DNA of 64,000 bases from Lysinibacillus fusiformis (lineage in GTDB: Bacteria > Bacillota > Bacilli > Bacillales_A > Planococcaceae), in NCBI RefSeq assembly GCF_016925635.1, contig NZ_CP070490.1, positions 1,612,001 through 1,676,000 of the forward strand, in the 5' to 3' direction. Under the pieces are notes generated by a model. It saw only the letters and a program-made list of their open reading frames with translations. It made no database searches and had not been told where the DNA came from. The stretch's first letter is position 1. Each line of letters starts with the position of its first letter. Position numbers and translations under genes: made by a program. Below, one piece after another: positions 23,103 through 32,076 of this stretch.

Positions 23103-23139
23103 CAAAAAGAAAACGAGTCTTCAAAAAGATCTCATTTTC
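23103..23139 (-). terminator. intrinsic terminator between the rsmC-like gene and rpoB
   Basis: A long stem (GAAAATGAG paired with CTCGTTTTC, with an inner TCTT/AAGA extension) ends in CTTTTTG on the minus strand. It lies about 70 bases upstream of rpoB. Confidence 0.85.
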
Positions 23140-23282
23140 GGTTAACTAAACTTATCTTGGCAAGTATACCCATATTAAAACATTTCTATACAAAAAGGGC
23201 ATACGACCTCAAAATAATATTTTTGCATTGTATCATATTATCATAGCCGATTTGTCAAGTCAATAAATTATACATATTTCAT

Positions 23283-23885
23283 TTATTTTTTTGCGCGTAC
23301 TATCCAGTACCCTTTTTTCTTTTCTACAATATCGACTTCTGAAAACTTTTCTTCCAAGTAACTTACTGTCGATGGCGCTCCTTGTTTCTTCTGAATGACT
23401 ATCCAAAGCTCACCCGAAGACACTAGTCGATCGTAAGCTCCATCGTAAAAGCGGAAAATCGTTTCCTTCCCCGCACGAATTGGTGGATTCGTTAAGATAG
23501 CTGCTGCTTCTACATCTTTATCAACCATCGATAGGCCGTCACTCACAAATATTCGCACATTTTGAACACCGTTCACTTGCGCATTTTTTTGCGAAAGCGC
23601 AACTGCACGTTCATTTATATCCATCATAAAAACGGTACGATCTGGATTAGTTTTGGCAATCGATAACCCTATCGGCCCATATCCACAACCTACATCAAAA
23701 ATCGCACCATCAATATCAGGCATTTGAAAAGCGTCTATTAAAACACGGGATCCAAAATCTACTTCACTTTTACTAAATACACCTGCATCCGTTTCAAATG
23801 AAAACGTATGCCCTAGTAACTTGAATGTCCAGTGACGTGGTTTACTTTCAGTTTGAGGCTTACTTGTATAATAGTGATCTGACAT
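23283..23885 (-). CDS. RsmC-like class I SAM-dependent methyltransferase (YbxB)
   Basis: A 200-residue methyltransferase with SAM-binding motif I FDVGCGYGPIGLSIA near residue 68, acidic motif FMMDINERA, and catalytic motif NPPIRAGK typical of N2-guanine methyltransferases of the RsmC/RlmG group. In Firmicutes this gene lies between rplL and rpoB, as here; the exact rRNA target is not established by sequence. I chose the ATG at 23885 because GGAGG lies seven bases upstream; a GTG two codons earlier abuts that site. Flanked by terminators on both sides. Confidence 0.9.
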   Translation of the reverse strand: MSDHYYTSKPQTESKPRHWTFKLLGHTFSFETDAGVFSKSEVDFGSRVLIDAFQMPDIDGAIFDVGCGYGPIGLSIAKTNPDRTVFMMDINERAVALSQKNAQVNGVQNVRIFVSDGLSMVDKDVEAAAILTNPPIRAGKETIFRFYDGAYDRLVSSGELWIVIQKKQGAPSTVSYLEEKFSEVDIVEKKKGYWIVRAKK

Positions 23886-23905
23886 TTTCACGCCTCCTCA
23901 GAATG

Positions 23906-23936
23906 AAGAAAAAAGCTCGCCAAAATGACGAGCTTT
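23906..23936 (-). terminator. intrinsic terminator after rplL
   Basis: Arms AAAGCTCG and CGAGCTTT with a nine-base loop on the minus strand, followed by TTTTTTC, end the rplJL transcript. It also precedes the start of the rsmC-like gene by about 20 bases. Confidence 0.85.
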
Positions 23937-23961
23937 CCTTTTGTTAAAAAGTAACGCGAGA

Positions 23962-24321
23962 TTACTTAACTTCTACAGATGCGCCAACTTCTTCAAGTTT
24001 AACTTTGATTGCTTCAGCTTCATCTTTAGAAACGCCTTCTTTAAGAGCTTTAGGAGCGTTATCTACTACTTCTTTAGCTTCTTTAAGACCTAAACCAGTG
24101 ATTTCACGAACCACTTTGATTACTTTGATTTTTTCTGCACCAGCAGATGCTAATACTACGTCAAATTCTGTTTTTTCTTCAGCTGCAGCAGCACCGCCAG
24201 CAACTACTGCTACTGGAGCAGCAGCTGTTACACCGAATTCTTCTTCGATAGCTTTTACTAAATCGTTTAATTCAAGAACTGTCATAGCTTTGATAGCTTC
24301 TAAGATTTGCTCTTTATTCAT
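23962..24321 (-). CDS. rplL: 50S ribosomal protein L7/L12
   Basis: L7/L12 (119 residues) forms the flexible stalk that recruits translational GTPases. It has an N-terminal dimerisation helix ([22 protein letters not shown]), an Ala/Val-rich hinge at about 33-50, and a C-terminal domain with [16 protein letters not shown]. Length is close to the B. subtilis protein. It is co-transcribed with rplJ; the 72-base gap contains a small GC hairpin without a U-tract. Confidence 0.98.
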   Translation of the reverse strand: MNKEQILEAIKAMTVLELNDLVKAIEEEFGVTAAAPVAVVAGGAAAAEEKTEFDVVLASAGAEKIKVIKVVREITGLGLKEAKEVVDNAPKALKEGVSKDEAEAIKVKLEEVGASVEVK

Positions 24322-24393
24322 TATAATTTCCTCCTAATTGGATAATGTTTTATTTTTTGCGGTCATGCCGCAGAAGTTTTAGTGCGTATTAAA

Positions 24394-24894
24394 TTACGCG
24401 CCTTGTTCTTCTTTTTGTTCTGCAACAGCTTTTGTTGCAAGCGCGAAGTTACGCACTGGAGCTTGAAGTACAGATAAAAGCATAGAAAGTAGACCTTCGC
24501 GTGATGGAAGTTCTGCAAGTGCTTTAACATCTTCAACAGAAGAGATAGTACCTTCAATAATACCCGCTTTAATTTCTAAAGCTTCGTTTTTCTTAGCGAA
24601 CTCATTGATGATTTTAGCAGGAGCTACAACATCTTCATTTGAGAACGCAATTGCGTTAGGACCAACTAATACTTCGTTGATTCCTTCAAGGCCAGCAGCT
24701 TCAGCAGCACGACGAGTTAAAGTGTTTTTGTAAACTTTGAACTCAACGCCAGCTTCACGAAGTTGTTTACGAAGCTCAGTTACTTGTGCAACATTAAGAC
24801 CACGGTAATCCACAACTACTACAGAAGCAGCGCCTTGGAATTTTTCAGTAATCTCTTGAACTTGTACTTGTTTGTTTTCGATTGCTTTGCTCAT
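24394..24894 (-). CDS. rplJ: 50S ribosomal protein L10
   Basis: L10 (166 residues) anchors L7/L12 dimers to the stalk base. The N-terminal [20 protein letters not shown] and KNTLTRRA motifs are diagnostic. Expression is likely autoregulated through the L10 leader and attenuator directly upstream. The C-terminal helix for L12 binding is present, ending in a Glu/Gln-rich tail. Confidence 0.98.
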   Translation of the reverse strand: MSKAIENKQVQVQEITEKFQGAASVVVVDYRGLNVAQVTELRKQLREAGVEFKVYKNTLTRRAAEAAGLEGINEVLVGPNAIAFSNEDVVAPAKIINEFAKKNEALEIKAGIIEGTISSVEDVKALAELPSREGLLSMLLSVLQAPVRNFALATKAVAEQKEEQGA

Positions 24895-24933
24895 GATGAC
24901 ACCTCCTATTAGAATGGGTCATTTATACCGACA

Positions 24934-25075
24934 AAAGAAAAGCCTCCGAGTCAAATAGACACAGAGGCTGAAAGTCATCATCTTTAAATAAGAATCTGAA
25001 TTCCGATGTCCTCGGTAGGAACATTAAGTGACAAGTCACTCCTACTGTCTACGGTACAAATGGATAATTCACAAC
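24934..25075 (-). promoter_or_regulatory. L10 leader RNA with attenuator
   Basis: Upstream of rplJ the minus strand contains GACAGTAGGAG and, after a stem-loop (GTGACTTGTCAC), TTCCTACCGAGG. This arrangement is typical of the Firmicute L10 leader that binds L10(L12)4. A Rho-independent terminator follows at 24934-24969, with arms AGCCTC and GAGGCT then TTTTCTTTT. L10 binding is expected to shift the leader toward termination. Confidence 0.85.
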
Positions 25076-25082
25076 AGCAACT

Positions 25083-25111
25083 ATAGTATCACGTATAGCC
25101 ACTATCGTCAA
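25083..25111 (-). promoter_or_regulatory. promoter of rplJ-rplL
   Basis: Minus-strand TTGACG (25106-25111) and TACTAT (25083-25088) with a 17-base spacer lie just upstream of the L10 leader. Spacing and position relative to the leader are ideal for a sigma-A promoter. Confidence 0.75.
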
Positions 25112-25125
25112 TACATATATATAAA

Positions 25126-25824
25126 TTATTTTACTACTACGTTAGAAGCGTCAACTTTAATAGCTGGACCCATTGTAGTTGTAATATTTACAGATTTCAT
25201 GTAAGTACCTTTAGCTGCAGCAGGTTTTGCTTTTTGCACTACGTCAAAAACAGCTAAGAAGTTTTCTACTAATTTTTCTGCTGAGAAAGAAACTTTACCG
25301 ATAGGAGCGTGGATAATACCAGCTTTATCAGCACGGTATTCTACTTTACCAGCTTTGATTTCTTCGATAGCTTTTGTTACATCAAAAGTAACTGTACCAG
25401 TTTTAGGGTTTGGCATTAAACCTTTAGGTCCTAATACACGACCAAGTTTACCAACTTCGCCCATCATGTCAGGAGTTGCTACGATTACATCAAAGTCAAA
25501 CCAACCTTGTTGGATTTTTTGGATGTATTCTGCATCGCCTACATAGTCAGCACCAGCTGCTTCAGCTTCTTTAAGTTTTTCACCTTTTGCGAATACTAAT
25601 ACGCGTTGAGTTTTACCAGTACCGTTTGGTAGCACTACTGCACCACGGATTTGTTGGTCGTTTTTACGAGTATCAATACCTAAACGGAAAGCAACTTCTA
25701 CAGTAGCGTCGAAGTTTACTGTGCTAGTTTTTTGAGCAAGTTCGATTGCTTCTTGTGCATTGTATAGTGAGTTACGATCAATTAACTTTACTGCATCTTG
25801 CAGTTTTTTACCTTTTTTAGCCAT
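25126..25824 (-). CDS. rplA: 50S ribosomal protein L1
   Basis: L1 (232 residues) forms the mobile stalk at the E site and, in many bacteria, represses the L11 operon. The signature [39 protein letters not shown] and the C-terminal [13 protein letters not shown] are present. Normal length. It is the second gene after rplK, separated by 116 bases holding a GC-rich hairpin. Confidence 0.98.
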   Translation of the reverse strand: MAKKGKKLQDAVKLIDRNSLYNAQEAIELAQKTSTVNFDATVEVAFRLGIDTRKNDQQIRGAVVLPNGTGKTQRVLVFAKGEKLKEAEAAGADYVGDAEYIQKIQQGWFDFDVIVATPDMMGEVGKLGRVLGPKGLMPNPKTGTVTFDVTKAIEEIKAGKVEYRADKAGIIHAPIGKVSFSAEKLVENFLAVFDVVQKAKPAAAKGTYMKSVNITTTMGPAIKVDASNVVVK

Positions 25825-25876
25825 TATATATTTCCTCCTTGATTGTGGTTATAGCGGATTTTACCTCCCACGAATA

Positions 25877-25911
25877 AAGGTTGCGTGTTCACAAAGAAAC
25901 TTCGCAACCTT
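25877..25911 (-). other. hairpin between rplK and rplA
   Basis: On the minus strand arms AAGGTTGCG and CGCAACCTT pair perfectly around a long loop, about 50 bases before rplA. There is no proper U-tract, so it is not an obvious terminator. It may be an mRNA structure involved in L1 control or processing. Confidence 0.5.
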
Positions 25912-25940
25912 CCAAAAAACAAAACATCAAGTAAATGGGA

Positions 25941-26366
25941 TTAGTCTTCGATAACAATACCCATGCTTCGTGCAGTACCTTCAACCATTAACATAGCAGC
26001 TTCCACTGAAGCAGCGTTAAGGTCTGGCATTTTAGTTTCAGCGATTTCGCGAACTTTATCACGTTTAACCGTTGCCACTTTTTTACGGTTTGGTTCACCA
26101 GATCCAGATTGGATACCAGCTGCTACTTTAAGTAGAACTGCTGCAGGTGGAGTTTTTGTAATGAAAGTGAAAGAACGATCTTCGAATACTGAAATTTCAA
26201 CTGGAATAATAAGACCAGCTTGATCAGCAGTACGCGCATTGAATTCCTTACAGAATCCCATGATGTTCACACCCGCTTGACCTAATGCAGGACCAACCGG
26301 TGGAGCTGGGTTAGCTTTACCAGCAGGGATTTGAAGTTTTACAACTTTAATAACTTTTTTAGCCAC
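25941..26366 (-). CDS. rplK: 50S ribosomal protein L11
   Basis: L11 (141 residues) binds the GTPase-associated centre and is needed for RelA activation and thiopeptide sensitivity. The sequence begins [23 protein letters not shown] and ends with the [11 protein letters not shown] stretch. The start is a GTG at 26366 with AAGGAGG eight bases upstream, giving exactly the family length. An extension to 26417 would add non-homologous residues. Confidence 0.97.
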
Positions 26367-26504
26367 GAGACACACCTCCTTAAGTCCGTGATGTGGTAAT
26401 TGGGTTGCCCCTCCCACTCAATATCTGTCTGTCAGCTAATTGCCGATAACATTAAAATTATCATTACAGACGTCAAACAAAAGTATGACAGTCTGACCTA
26501 TGAA

Positions 26505-26533
26505 ATGATACCACTTTTAATTTTTTTAAGCAA
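26505..26533 (-). promoter_or_regulatory. promoter of rplK-rplA
   Basis: Minus-strand TTGCTT (26528-26533) and TATCAT (26505-26510) are separated by 17 bases and lie about 140 bases upstream of rplK. The leader between them and rplK is long enough for a regulatory structure. Confidence 0.65.
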
Positions 26534-26595
26534 GTAGTAATTAACAAAATCTGCGAAACATCTACCAATTAGCATGTAACATTCTATTGTTAGAA

Positions 26596-27129
26596 CTATA
26601 ACTTTTGAACTTGTTCGAAATCTAGTTCCATAATTGTTTCGCGTCCAAACATATCAACCGTCACTTTTATTTTGCCTTTTTCTGTGTCAATTTCTTCAAC
26701 ACGCCCTTGGAAATGAGCAAACGGCCCTTCTAATACTTCCACTGCTTCACCAACAGTAATATCCACTTCTACAACTTTATCAGTCATACCCATTTGTTGC
26801 AGTAGACGATCCGCTTCTTCTGGTAATAAAGGTGTTGGTTTTGCTCCTCCACCAGACGAACCGATAAAGCCCGTAACACCAGGCGTATTTCGAACTACAT
26901 ACCAAGAGTCATCTGTCATGATTAACTCTACTAACACATAACCAGGGAAAACTTTACGCATCATTGTACGTTTTTTCCCATCTTTCATTTCTGTTTCTTC
27001 ATGCTCAGGAACAATCACACGGAAGATTTTATCTTGCATTCCCATTGTTTCTACACGTTTCTCTAGGTTTGCTTTTACACGGTTTTCATACCCTGAATAC
27101 GTATGAACAACATACCAATTTTTCTCCAT
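26596..27129 (-). CDS. nusG: transcription termination/antitermination factor NusG
   Basis: NusG (177 residues) binds RNA polymerase and affects pausing and Rho/ribosome coupling. The NGN domain (KNWYVVHTYSGYENRVKANL, PGYVLVE, VRNTPGVTGFIG) is followed by a KOW domain (VLEGPFAHFQGRVEEID). Normal length. It normally follows secE closely; here about 350 bases with two hairpins lie between them. Confidence 0.97.
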   Translation of the reverse strand: MEKNWYVVHTYSGYENRVKANLEKRVETMGMQDKIFRVIVPEHEETEMKDGKKRTMMRKVFPGYVLVELIMTDDSWYVVRNTPGVTGFIGSSGGGAKPTPLLPEEADRLLQQMGMTDKVVEVDITVGEAVEVLEGPFAHFQGRVEEIDTEKGKIKVTVDMFGRETIMELDFEQVQKL

Positions 27130-27481
27130 AACTACTAGGACTTCTCGTCCGTCCCTCCCTTACAAATAAAAGTGAAAATGAATCGCGATACGCTCAATGC
27201 ATTTTTACTCTTTTCACAAACATCTCATTAGAAAAATATAGCTTTCGCTAATTGCTTGCGAAAGCTCGATGATATATACCGAAACTAGCATAGTCATCTA
27301 TCGCTACTATCATACTCTCCTAGTAGTATTTATCATAATGAGGAGATTTACTGCTCTGCTCTTCACTCCACCCACTTCATCGATCCATTAGATGGCGTTT
27401 TCTGCTGAATGAAGATAAAACAAACGAAAAAACCCGTTATTGCAATGGACGGGCTATTTCAAAAATATGCTATTTACTAAA
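27130..27481. other. long secE-nusG intergenic gap
   Basis: About 350 bases without a credible gene. It contains a terminator after secE (27427-27456). A second hairpin has arms AGCTTTCGC and GCGAAAGCT at about 27240-27267 with a moderately T-rich tract on the minus strand. A nusG promoter must lie here but I could not assign one with confidence. Confidence 0.6.
27427..27456 (-). terminator. intrinsic terminator after secE
   Basis: Arms AGCCCGT and ACGGGTT around a ten-base loop on the minus strand, followed by TTTTTCG, about 25 bases after the secE stop. Confidence 0.7.
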
Positions 27482-27667
27482 TTATAAATCTAAGTACCAG
27501 CGGAATAATGATGAAATACCTAAGTCAACTAACACAAAAAATAAAGCCATAATGACAACAGTTGAAATTACAACGACTGTATATTTCGTCAGTTCTTTAC
27601 TTTTCGGCCAGCTTGTTTTGCGCATTTCCGACATTACATCGCTGAAAAAGCCTTTGATCTTGCCCAT
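27482..27667 (-). CDS. secE: preprotein translocase subunit SecE
   Basis: SecE (61 residues) is the small essential clamp subunit of SecYEG. It has a short amphipathic N-terminal helix ending in the conserved EMRKTSWPKSKELTKYT motif, followed by a single TM helix (about residues 31-54). Length and motif are standard for Firmicutes. It lies between rpmG and nusG. Confidence 0.97.
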   Translation of the reverse strand: MGKIKGFFSDVMSEMRKTSWPKSKELTKYTVVVISTVVIMALFFVLVDLGISSLFRWYLDL

Positions 27668-27715
27668 TCTAGCTTAACCTCCGAATCAATCAAATCTGTC
27701 TATTTACATATCATT

Positions 27716-27862
27716 TTATAGCGTTTGTTTATGCATTGTATGTTCATTGCAATGCGAGCAAAATTTCTTTAATTCGAGACGTACAGTTGAGCCTTCTTTA
27801 GCTGGGAACGTGTAATTTCTCGAACCACATTTCTCGCAATTTAGCACGACTTTTTTTGCCAT
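27716..27862 (-). CDS. rpmG: 50S ribosomal protein L33, zinc-binding form
   Basis: L33 (48 residues) of the zinc-ribbon (C+) type, with CxxC pairs at Cys9/Cys12 and Cys35/Cys38. The start was set at the ATG at 27862 (MAKKVVLNCEKCG); an in-frame extension to 27904 adds residues foreign to L33. The position just upstream of secE matches the secE-linked rpmG of other bacilli. Confidence 0.95.
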   Translation of the reverse strand: MAKKVVLNCEKCGSRNYTFPAKEGSTVRLELKKFCSHCNEHTMHKQTL

Positions 27863-27939
27863 ATAATCACCTTTTTCGGCACTTTGTCTTTTTAAGACTA
27901 ACACCTATATTTGTCAATGTCAATAAAGGCCTATATGGA

Positions 27940-28587
27940 CTAAGACATTTCCTCAAGCACTAAATGACGTTCTAATTTGCGCTTTACCCGCTGCAATGCA
28001 TTATCAATAGATTTCACATGACGATTTAATTTAGCGGAAATTTCATGATAAGACTGACCGTCTAGATATAAGGCTAAAACTTGTAGCTCTAATTCACTTA
28101 AAATCTCACTCATCTTTTCTTCTAAATATCCAAACTCTTCTCTATGAATCATCAATTCTTCTGGATCATCCATAATAGCACCTGTTAGCACATCCATAAG
28201 CGTTCGATCTGACTCTTCGTCGAATATAGGCTTGTCCAAAGAGATATAGGAATTTAGAGGTATATGCTTTTGCCTAGTTGCTGTTTTAATAGCCGTGATA
28301 ATCTGCCTTGTAATACATAGCTCTGCAAAAGCCCTGAAAGATGCAAGCTTATCTCCTTTAAAATCACGAATCGCTTTATATAAGCCTATCATGCCTTCCT
28401 GCACAATGTCTTCCTTATCTGCTCCAATTAAGAAATAGGATCTCGCCTTCGCTCTTACTAACAAACGGTATTTCGTAATTAAATAATCCAACGCATCTGT
28501 ATTACCTTGATGCACCATTTCAATAAGCTCTTCATCATTGAATCGTTCAAAATCTTGTGTCACTTGTACAATGCTATTTTTAAACAT
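27940..28587 (-). CDS. sigH: RNA polymerase sigma-H factor (Spo0H)
   Basis: Sigma-H (215 residues) directs early sporulation and competence genes. Region 2 is visible as ALDYLITKYRLLVRAKARSYF and EDIVQEGMIGLYKAIRDFKG, and region 4 as LSELELQVLALYLDGQSYHEISAKL with a helix-turn-helix. GAGGTG precedes the ATG. Its location between rae1 and rpmG is the conserved bacillus arrangement and implies a spore-former. Confidence 0.97.
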   Translation of the reverse strand: MFKNSIVQVTQDFERFNDEELIEMVHQGNTDALDYLITKYRLLVRAKARSYFLIGADKEDIVQEGMIGLYKAIRDFKGDKLASFRAFAELCITRQIITAIKTATRQKHIPLNSYISLDKPIFDEESDRTLMDVLTGAIMDDPEELMIHREEFGYLEEKMSEILSELELQVLALYLDGQSYHEISAKLNRHVKSIDNALQRVKRKLERHLVLEEMS

Positions 28588-28655
28588 GGTATCACCTCAG
28601 CCACAACAGATAATTAGAATCAGTATAACGGAATTGGAAAATATGCGTCAATCAA

Positions 28656-29168
28656 TCATTTCATCCCTCGTCGCCATTTTTCAAAGGCGAGCGCAACATC
28701 TGGCTTTAATTCTATACGAGAAGGTGGCTTACTTTCTTGTTTTCGCTTCACATCATGCGTAATTTTATGTTGGATAATACTTGTATCAATTTCTAGCTCT
28801 CTAGCCGATTTCCTTAGAGCACCATTCCCAAATATAACACTTTGCTCTGCCATATCAGAGGTTGCTACATGAATTTGTACATTTCTAGCCTTTAATTCAT
28901 GCGTCATTTTTTCAATACGTTCATCTGCTGTTTCATTTTTTCGTGTATAAATGACTTCTACATCATTTTCTATATAAGATTGCTCTACTCCTGGTACAAG
29001 GTGTGCGTCAAAAACAATAATTACGCGCCAACCCATTGCCGCTTTATATTCAGCCATGAGTTCTATCAACCTTCTTCGCGCATCTTCAAAATTCGTATCA
29101 CGCAATGGCCGCAGCTCTTTCCAAGATCCAATCATATTATAGCCATCAACAAGCAAAATGTTTTTCAT
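28656..29168 (-). CDS. rae1: NYN-domain ribosome-associated endoribonuclease (Rae1/YacP)
   Basis: This 170-residue PIN/NYN-fold protein matches the length of B. subtilis Rae1, which enters the ribosomal A site and cleaves mRNA in a translation-dependent way. The N-terminal LLVDGYNMIGSW holds the first acidic active-site residue, VIIVFDAH the second, and YTRKNETADERIEKM the third cluster. The gene starts two bases before the rlmB stop in the usual order. Confidence 0.92.
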   Translation of the reverse strand: MKNILLVDGYNMIGSWKELRPLRDTNFEDARRRLIELMAEYKAAMGWRVIIVFDAHLVPGVEQSYIENDVEVIYTRKNETADERIEKMTHELKARNVQIHVATSDMAEQSVIFGNGALRKSARELEIDTSIIQHKITHDVKRKQESKPPSRIELKPDVALAFEKWRRGMK

Positions 29169-29170
29169 TG

Positions 29171-29923
29171 TTATTCAATCGCTTCTTGACGTTTACGATA
29201 CACTTCGTACATTAAAAGAGCCGCTGCTACTGATGCGTTCAGTGATGTGACATGCCCAACCATTGGTAGGTGATATAAAAAATCGCATTTTTCTTTTAAT
29301 AAACGACCCATTCCCTTGCCCTCGCTACCAATAATGATGGCTAATGGTAATGTTGCATCCATCTTTCGATAATCTGCAGATCCCTTCGCATCTGTACCCG
29401 CAATCCATACACCGCGTTCTTTTAATTCATCGATTGTTTGAGCAAGATTGTTTACACGTACAACGGGAACATGTTCAATCGCACCTGTAGATGCCTTTGC
29501 CACTACTGCTGTTAAACTCACTGATCGACGCTTAGGAATAATTATACCATGTGCTCCTATAGCATCAGCCGTTCTCATAATAGACCCTAGATTATGAGGG
29601 TCCTCTAACTCATCTAGGACTAAGAAAAAGGGATCTTCCTGTTTATTAGCTGCTGCTGCAAATAAGTCCTCAAGTTCAGCATACTCATATGCGGCAACAG
29701 AAGCAACGATTCCTTGGTGATTGGCACTTGATAATTGATCAACTTTCTTTTTTGGGACAAATTGAACTATAACACCACGTTCACGGGCTAAATCTAGCAG
29801 TTCATTGACACCCGATTTTTTTACTCCTTCTGCAATCCATACTTTATTCATATCGCGGCCTGAACGAAGTGCTTCTAACACTGGGTTTTTACCGGCAATA
29901 ATTTCACCATTTTGTTCTGCCAT
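29171..29923 (-). CDS. rlmB: 23S rRNA (guanosine-2'-O)-methyltransferase RlmB
   Basis: A 250-residue SpoU/TrmH-family (SPOUT, trefoil-knot) methyltransferase. It has an N-terminal L30e-like substrate-binding domain (IIAGKNPVLEALRSG) and C-terminal motifs LDELEDPHNLGSIMRTADA, IIIGSEGKGM and LNASVAAALLMYE. In E. coli RlmB methylates G2251 of 23S rRNA. The start overlaps the mrnC stop by one base, in the conserved rlmB-rae1-sigH order. Confidence 0.94.
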   Translation of the reverse strand: MAEQNGEIIAGKNPVLEALRSGRDMNKVWIAEGVKKSGVNELLDLARERGVIVQFVPKKKVDQLSSANHQGIVASVAAYEYAELEDLFAAAANKQEDPFFLVLDELEDPHNLGSIMRTADAIGAHGIIIPKRRSVSLTAVVAKASTGAIEHVPVVRVNNLAQTIDELKERGVWIAGTDAKGSADYRKMDATLPLAIIIGSEGKGMGRLLKEKCDFLYHLPMVGHVTSLNASVAAALLMYEVYRKRQEAIE

Positions 29924-30363
29924 TATTTAGACACTCCTTTTGATTCCTCGATTATTTGAATAGCATATGCAATGATTTCGTAGACGCGTTCTAGTTCATT
30001 TAATAAATATAAACTACCAAGCACCGCCTCAAAACCTGAGCTATTACGATAGGTTTGGACATCAGTATTTTTTGGTACAGAGCCGGATTTGGCATTGCGT
30101 CCACGGCGGAACACAGCCAATTCCTCCTCTGTTAAATAATTTTCATCCATCATGCGATGAACGATCATAGATTGCGCTTTTGCTGATACGTAGCGAGTTG
30201 CCTCTCGATGAAGTGTATTAGGTTTAACACGACCAGAGCGTAACAAATATTCTCGAATTTTTTGTTCCAATACAGCATCACCCATATAGGCTAACGCCAG
30301 CGCATTTAATTGTTTAACATCTTCATTGCGAAGTTTATCCAACTTAATTACCCTCGTTTCCAT
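29923..30363 (-). CDS. mrnC: mini-ribonuclease III
   Basis: Mini-III (146 residues) is an RNase III catalytic domain without a dsRNA-binding domain, which matures 23S rRNA in B. subtilis. The signature [20 protein letters not shown] carries the catalytic Asp, and [13 protein letters not shown] carries the second acidic motif. It overlaps the end of cysS by 16 bases, so the two are translationally coupled. Confidence 0.95.
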   Translation of the reverse strand: METRVIKLDKLRNEDVKQLNALALAYMGDAVLEQKIREYLLRSGRVKPNTLHREATRYVSAKAQSMIVHRMMDENYLTEEELAVFRRGRNAKSGSVPKNTDVQTYRNSSGFEAVLGSLYLLNELERVYEIIAYAIQIIEESKGVSK

Positions 30364-31748
30364 CTAGTTCCTTGTCGTGTATCTTCTAAAATGATACCTT
30401 GGGCTTGCAAATGGTCACGGATCTCATCAGAACGAGCAAAATCACGATTTTTACGTGCCTCCACGCGCTCTTGTAGCAATGCTTCAATTTCTTCGTCTAA
30501 TAGTTCTTCTTCTTTTGCGAATTCAATACCTAGGACGTCACCTAGTACTTCAAAAGTTTCAATAAAGGTTTCTAATACCTTCTTGCAAGTATTGGCTTCA
30601 TTTAAGTAAATATTAGCAATACGAGCTATTTCAAATAATACAGAAATCGCATTGGCTGTATTAAAGTCATCATCCATTGCCTCTTCAAACTGTGCTTTTT
30701 GTTCCGCAATTTTGCTAAGCCATTCTTCTGAATGGTCACCTAAGCTTACTGTAGTCGTAAGGCGATGTTTCACGTTGTTGTAAGCTGTACGAATGCGCTC
30801 TAAACCTGCAGCAGCAGCTTCTACTAAATCCTTCGCAAAGTTAATTGGATGGCGATAATGGACAGATAACATAAAGAAACGTAGTATCTGCGGGTCAATT
30901 TGTTTACGAATATCATTCACAAGAATGAAATTCCCAAGAGATTTGGACATCTTTTCATTATCTATATTAATATACCCGTTATGCATCCAATAACGAGCAA
31001 ATGTCTTATTATTGTGTGCTTCTGATTGGGCAATTTCATTTTCGTGATGTGGGAAAGTTAAATCTTGCCCACCAGCATGAATATCAATAGTATCTCCTAA
31101 ATGTTCACGAGCCATTACAGAACACTCAATGTGCCAACCTGGACGGCCATCTCCCCATGGGCTTTCCCAGAAAATCTCACCTGGCTTAGCCGCTTTCCAT
31201 AAAGCAAAATCTAATGCATCATCTTTTTTCTCGCCTGCTTCAATACGAGCACCGATTTTTAAATCGTCAACTGATTGGTGTGATAATTTACCGTAGCCAT
31301 CAAATTTACGAGTACGATAATACACATCTCCAGCAGACTCATAAGCATAGCCCTTATCAATTAACACTTGAATAAATTGAATGATATCGTCCATATGCTC
31401 TGTCACACGTGGATGAACATCTGCTTTTTTGCATCCTAGTGCCGTAACATCCTCAAAATAGGCTGCAATAAAGCGCTCTGTTAATTCATGCACTTCTTCA
31501 CCTAGCTCATTTGCTGCTTTAATAATTTTATCGTCTACATCCGTAAAATTGGACACAAACTTTACATCATAGCCTTTATATTGAAAATAACGACGTACTG
31601 TATCATAAACAATTACAGGACGTGAGTTCCCAATATGGATATAGTTATAAACAGTTGGACCGCAGACATACATTTTCACCTTACCTTCTTCTAGCGGGAC
31701 GAAGGTTTCTTTTTGTCTTGTTAATGAGTTAAAAATTTGAATACCCAT
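30348..31748 (-). CDS. cysS: cysteinyl-tRNA synthetase
   Basis: CysRS (466 residues) charges tRNA-Cys. The class I motifs are YIHIGNSRP (HIGH) near residue 37 and KMSKS near 266. Zinc ligands include Cys in [10 protein letters not shown], Cys in IECSVMA and the histidines of FPHHENE. It is preceded by a dedicated T-box with a UGC specifier, and in this genome lies directly after gltX without an intervening cysE. Confidence 0.97.
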   Translation of the reverse strand: MGIQIFNSLTRQKETFVPLEEGKVKMYVCGPTVYNYIHIGNSRPVIVYDTVRRYFQYKGYDVKFVSNFTDVDDKIIKAANELGEEVHELTERFIAAYFEDVTALGCKKADVHPRVTEHMDDIIQFIQVLIDKGYAYESAGDVYYRTRKFDGYGKLSHQSVDDLKIGARIEAGEKKDDALDFALWKAAKPGEIFWESPWGDGRPGWHIECSVMAREHLGDTIDIHAGGQDLTFPHHENEIAQSEAHNNKTFARYWMHNGYINIDNEKMSKSLGNFILVNDIRKQIDPQILRFFMLSVHYRHPINFAKDLVEAAAAGLERIRTAYNNVKHRLTTTVSLGDHSEEWLSKIAEQKAQFEEAMDDDFNTANAISVLFEIARIANIYLNEANTCKKVLETFIETFEVLGDVLGIEFAKEEELLDEEIEALLQERVEARKNRDFARSDEIRDHLQAQGIILEDTRQGTRWKRG

Positions 31749-31776
31749 TGTATTTCACTCTCCTTTTCTGATGAAT

Positions 31777-32065
31777 AAAAAAGCGCCCCTATCACTCCTA
31801 AAAGGAATGACAGAGACGCTCGATTTGCGTGGTTCCACTCTGATTGAAGGAAAAATCCTTCCACTTTGGACATCCTTTAACGGGGACGACTCGATAAAGC
31901 CTACTATCGTTCAGCCTTATGCTCAAAGGTGCATTTCAGTTTTGCCTAGGCTCAGACCACTTTCAGCCGATGATGGTCCTCTCTTAAGAGCATGCGCTAC
32001 TTACTTCTCCTTATCAACGCTTTTTCAATGTAAATACATTTTACAACGAAAGAATGAATTGTCAA
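31777..32065 (-). promoter_or_regulatory. T-box riboswitch with Cys (UGC) specifier, upstream of cysS
   Basis: Promoter TTGACA (32060-32065), 16-base spacer, TAAAAT (32038-32043). The leader contains a specifier-loop-like GAAATGCACC with TGC at 31931-31933. The T-box sequence AGAGTGGAACCACGC is at 31827-31841, and a terminator at 31777-31821 has arms GCGTC.. and ..GGCGC ending in TTTTTT. Uncharged tRNA-Cys should stabilise the antiterminator. The element spans nearly the whole gltX-cysS gap. Confidence 0.93.
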
Positions 32066-32076
32066 TAAATTTCTCT

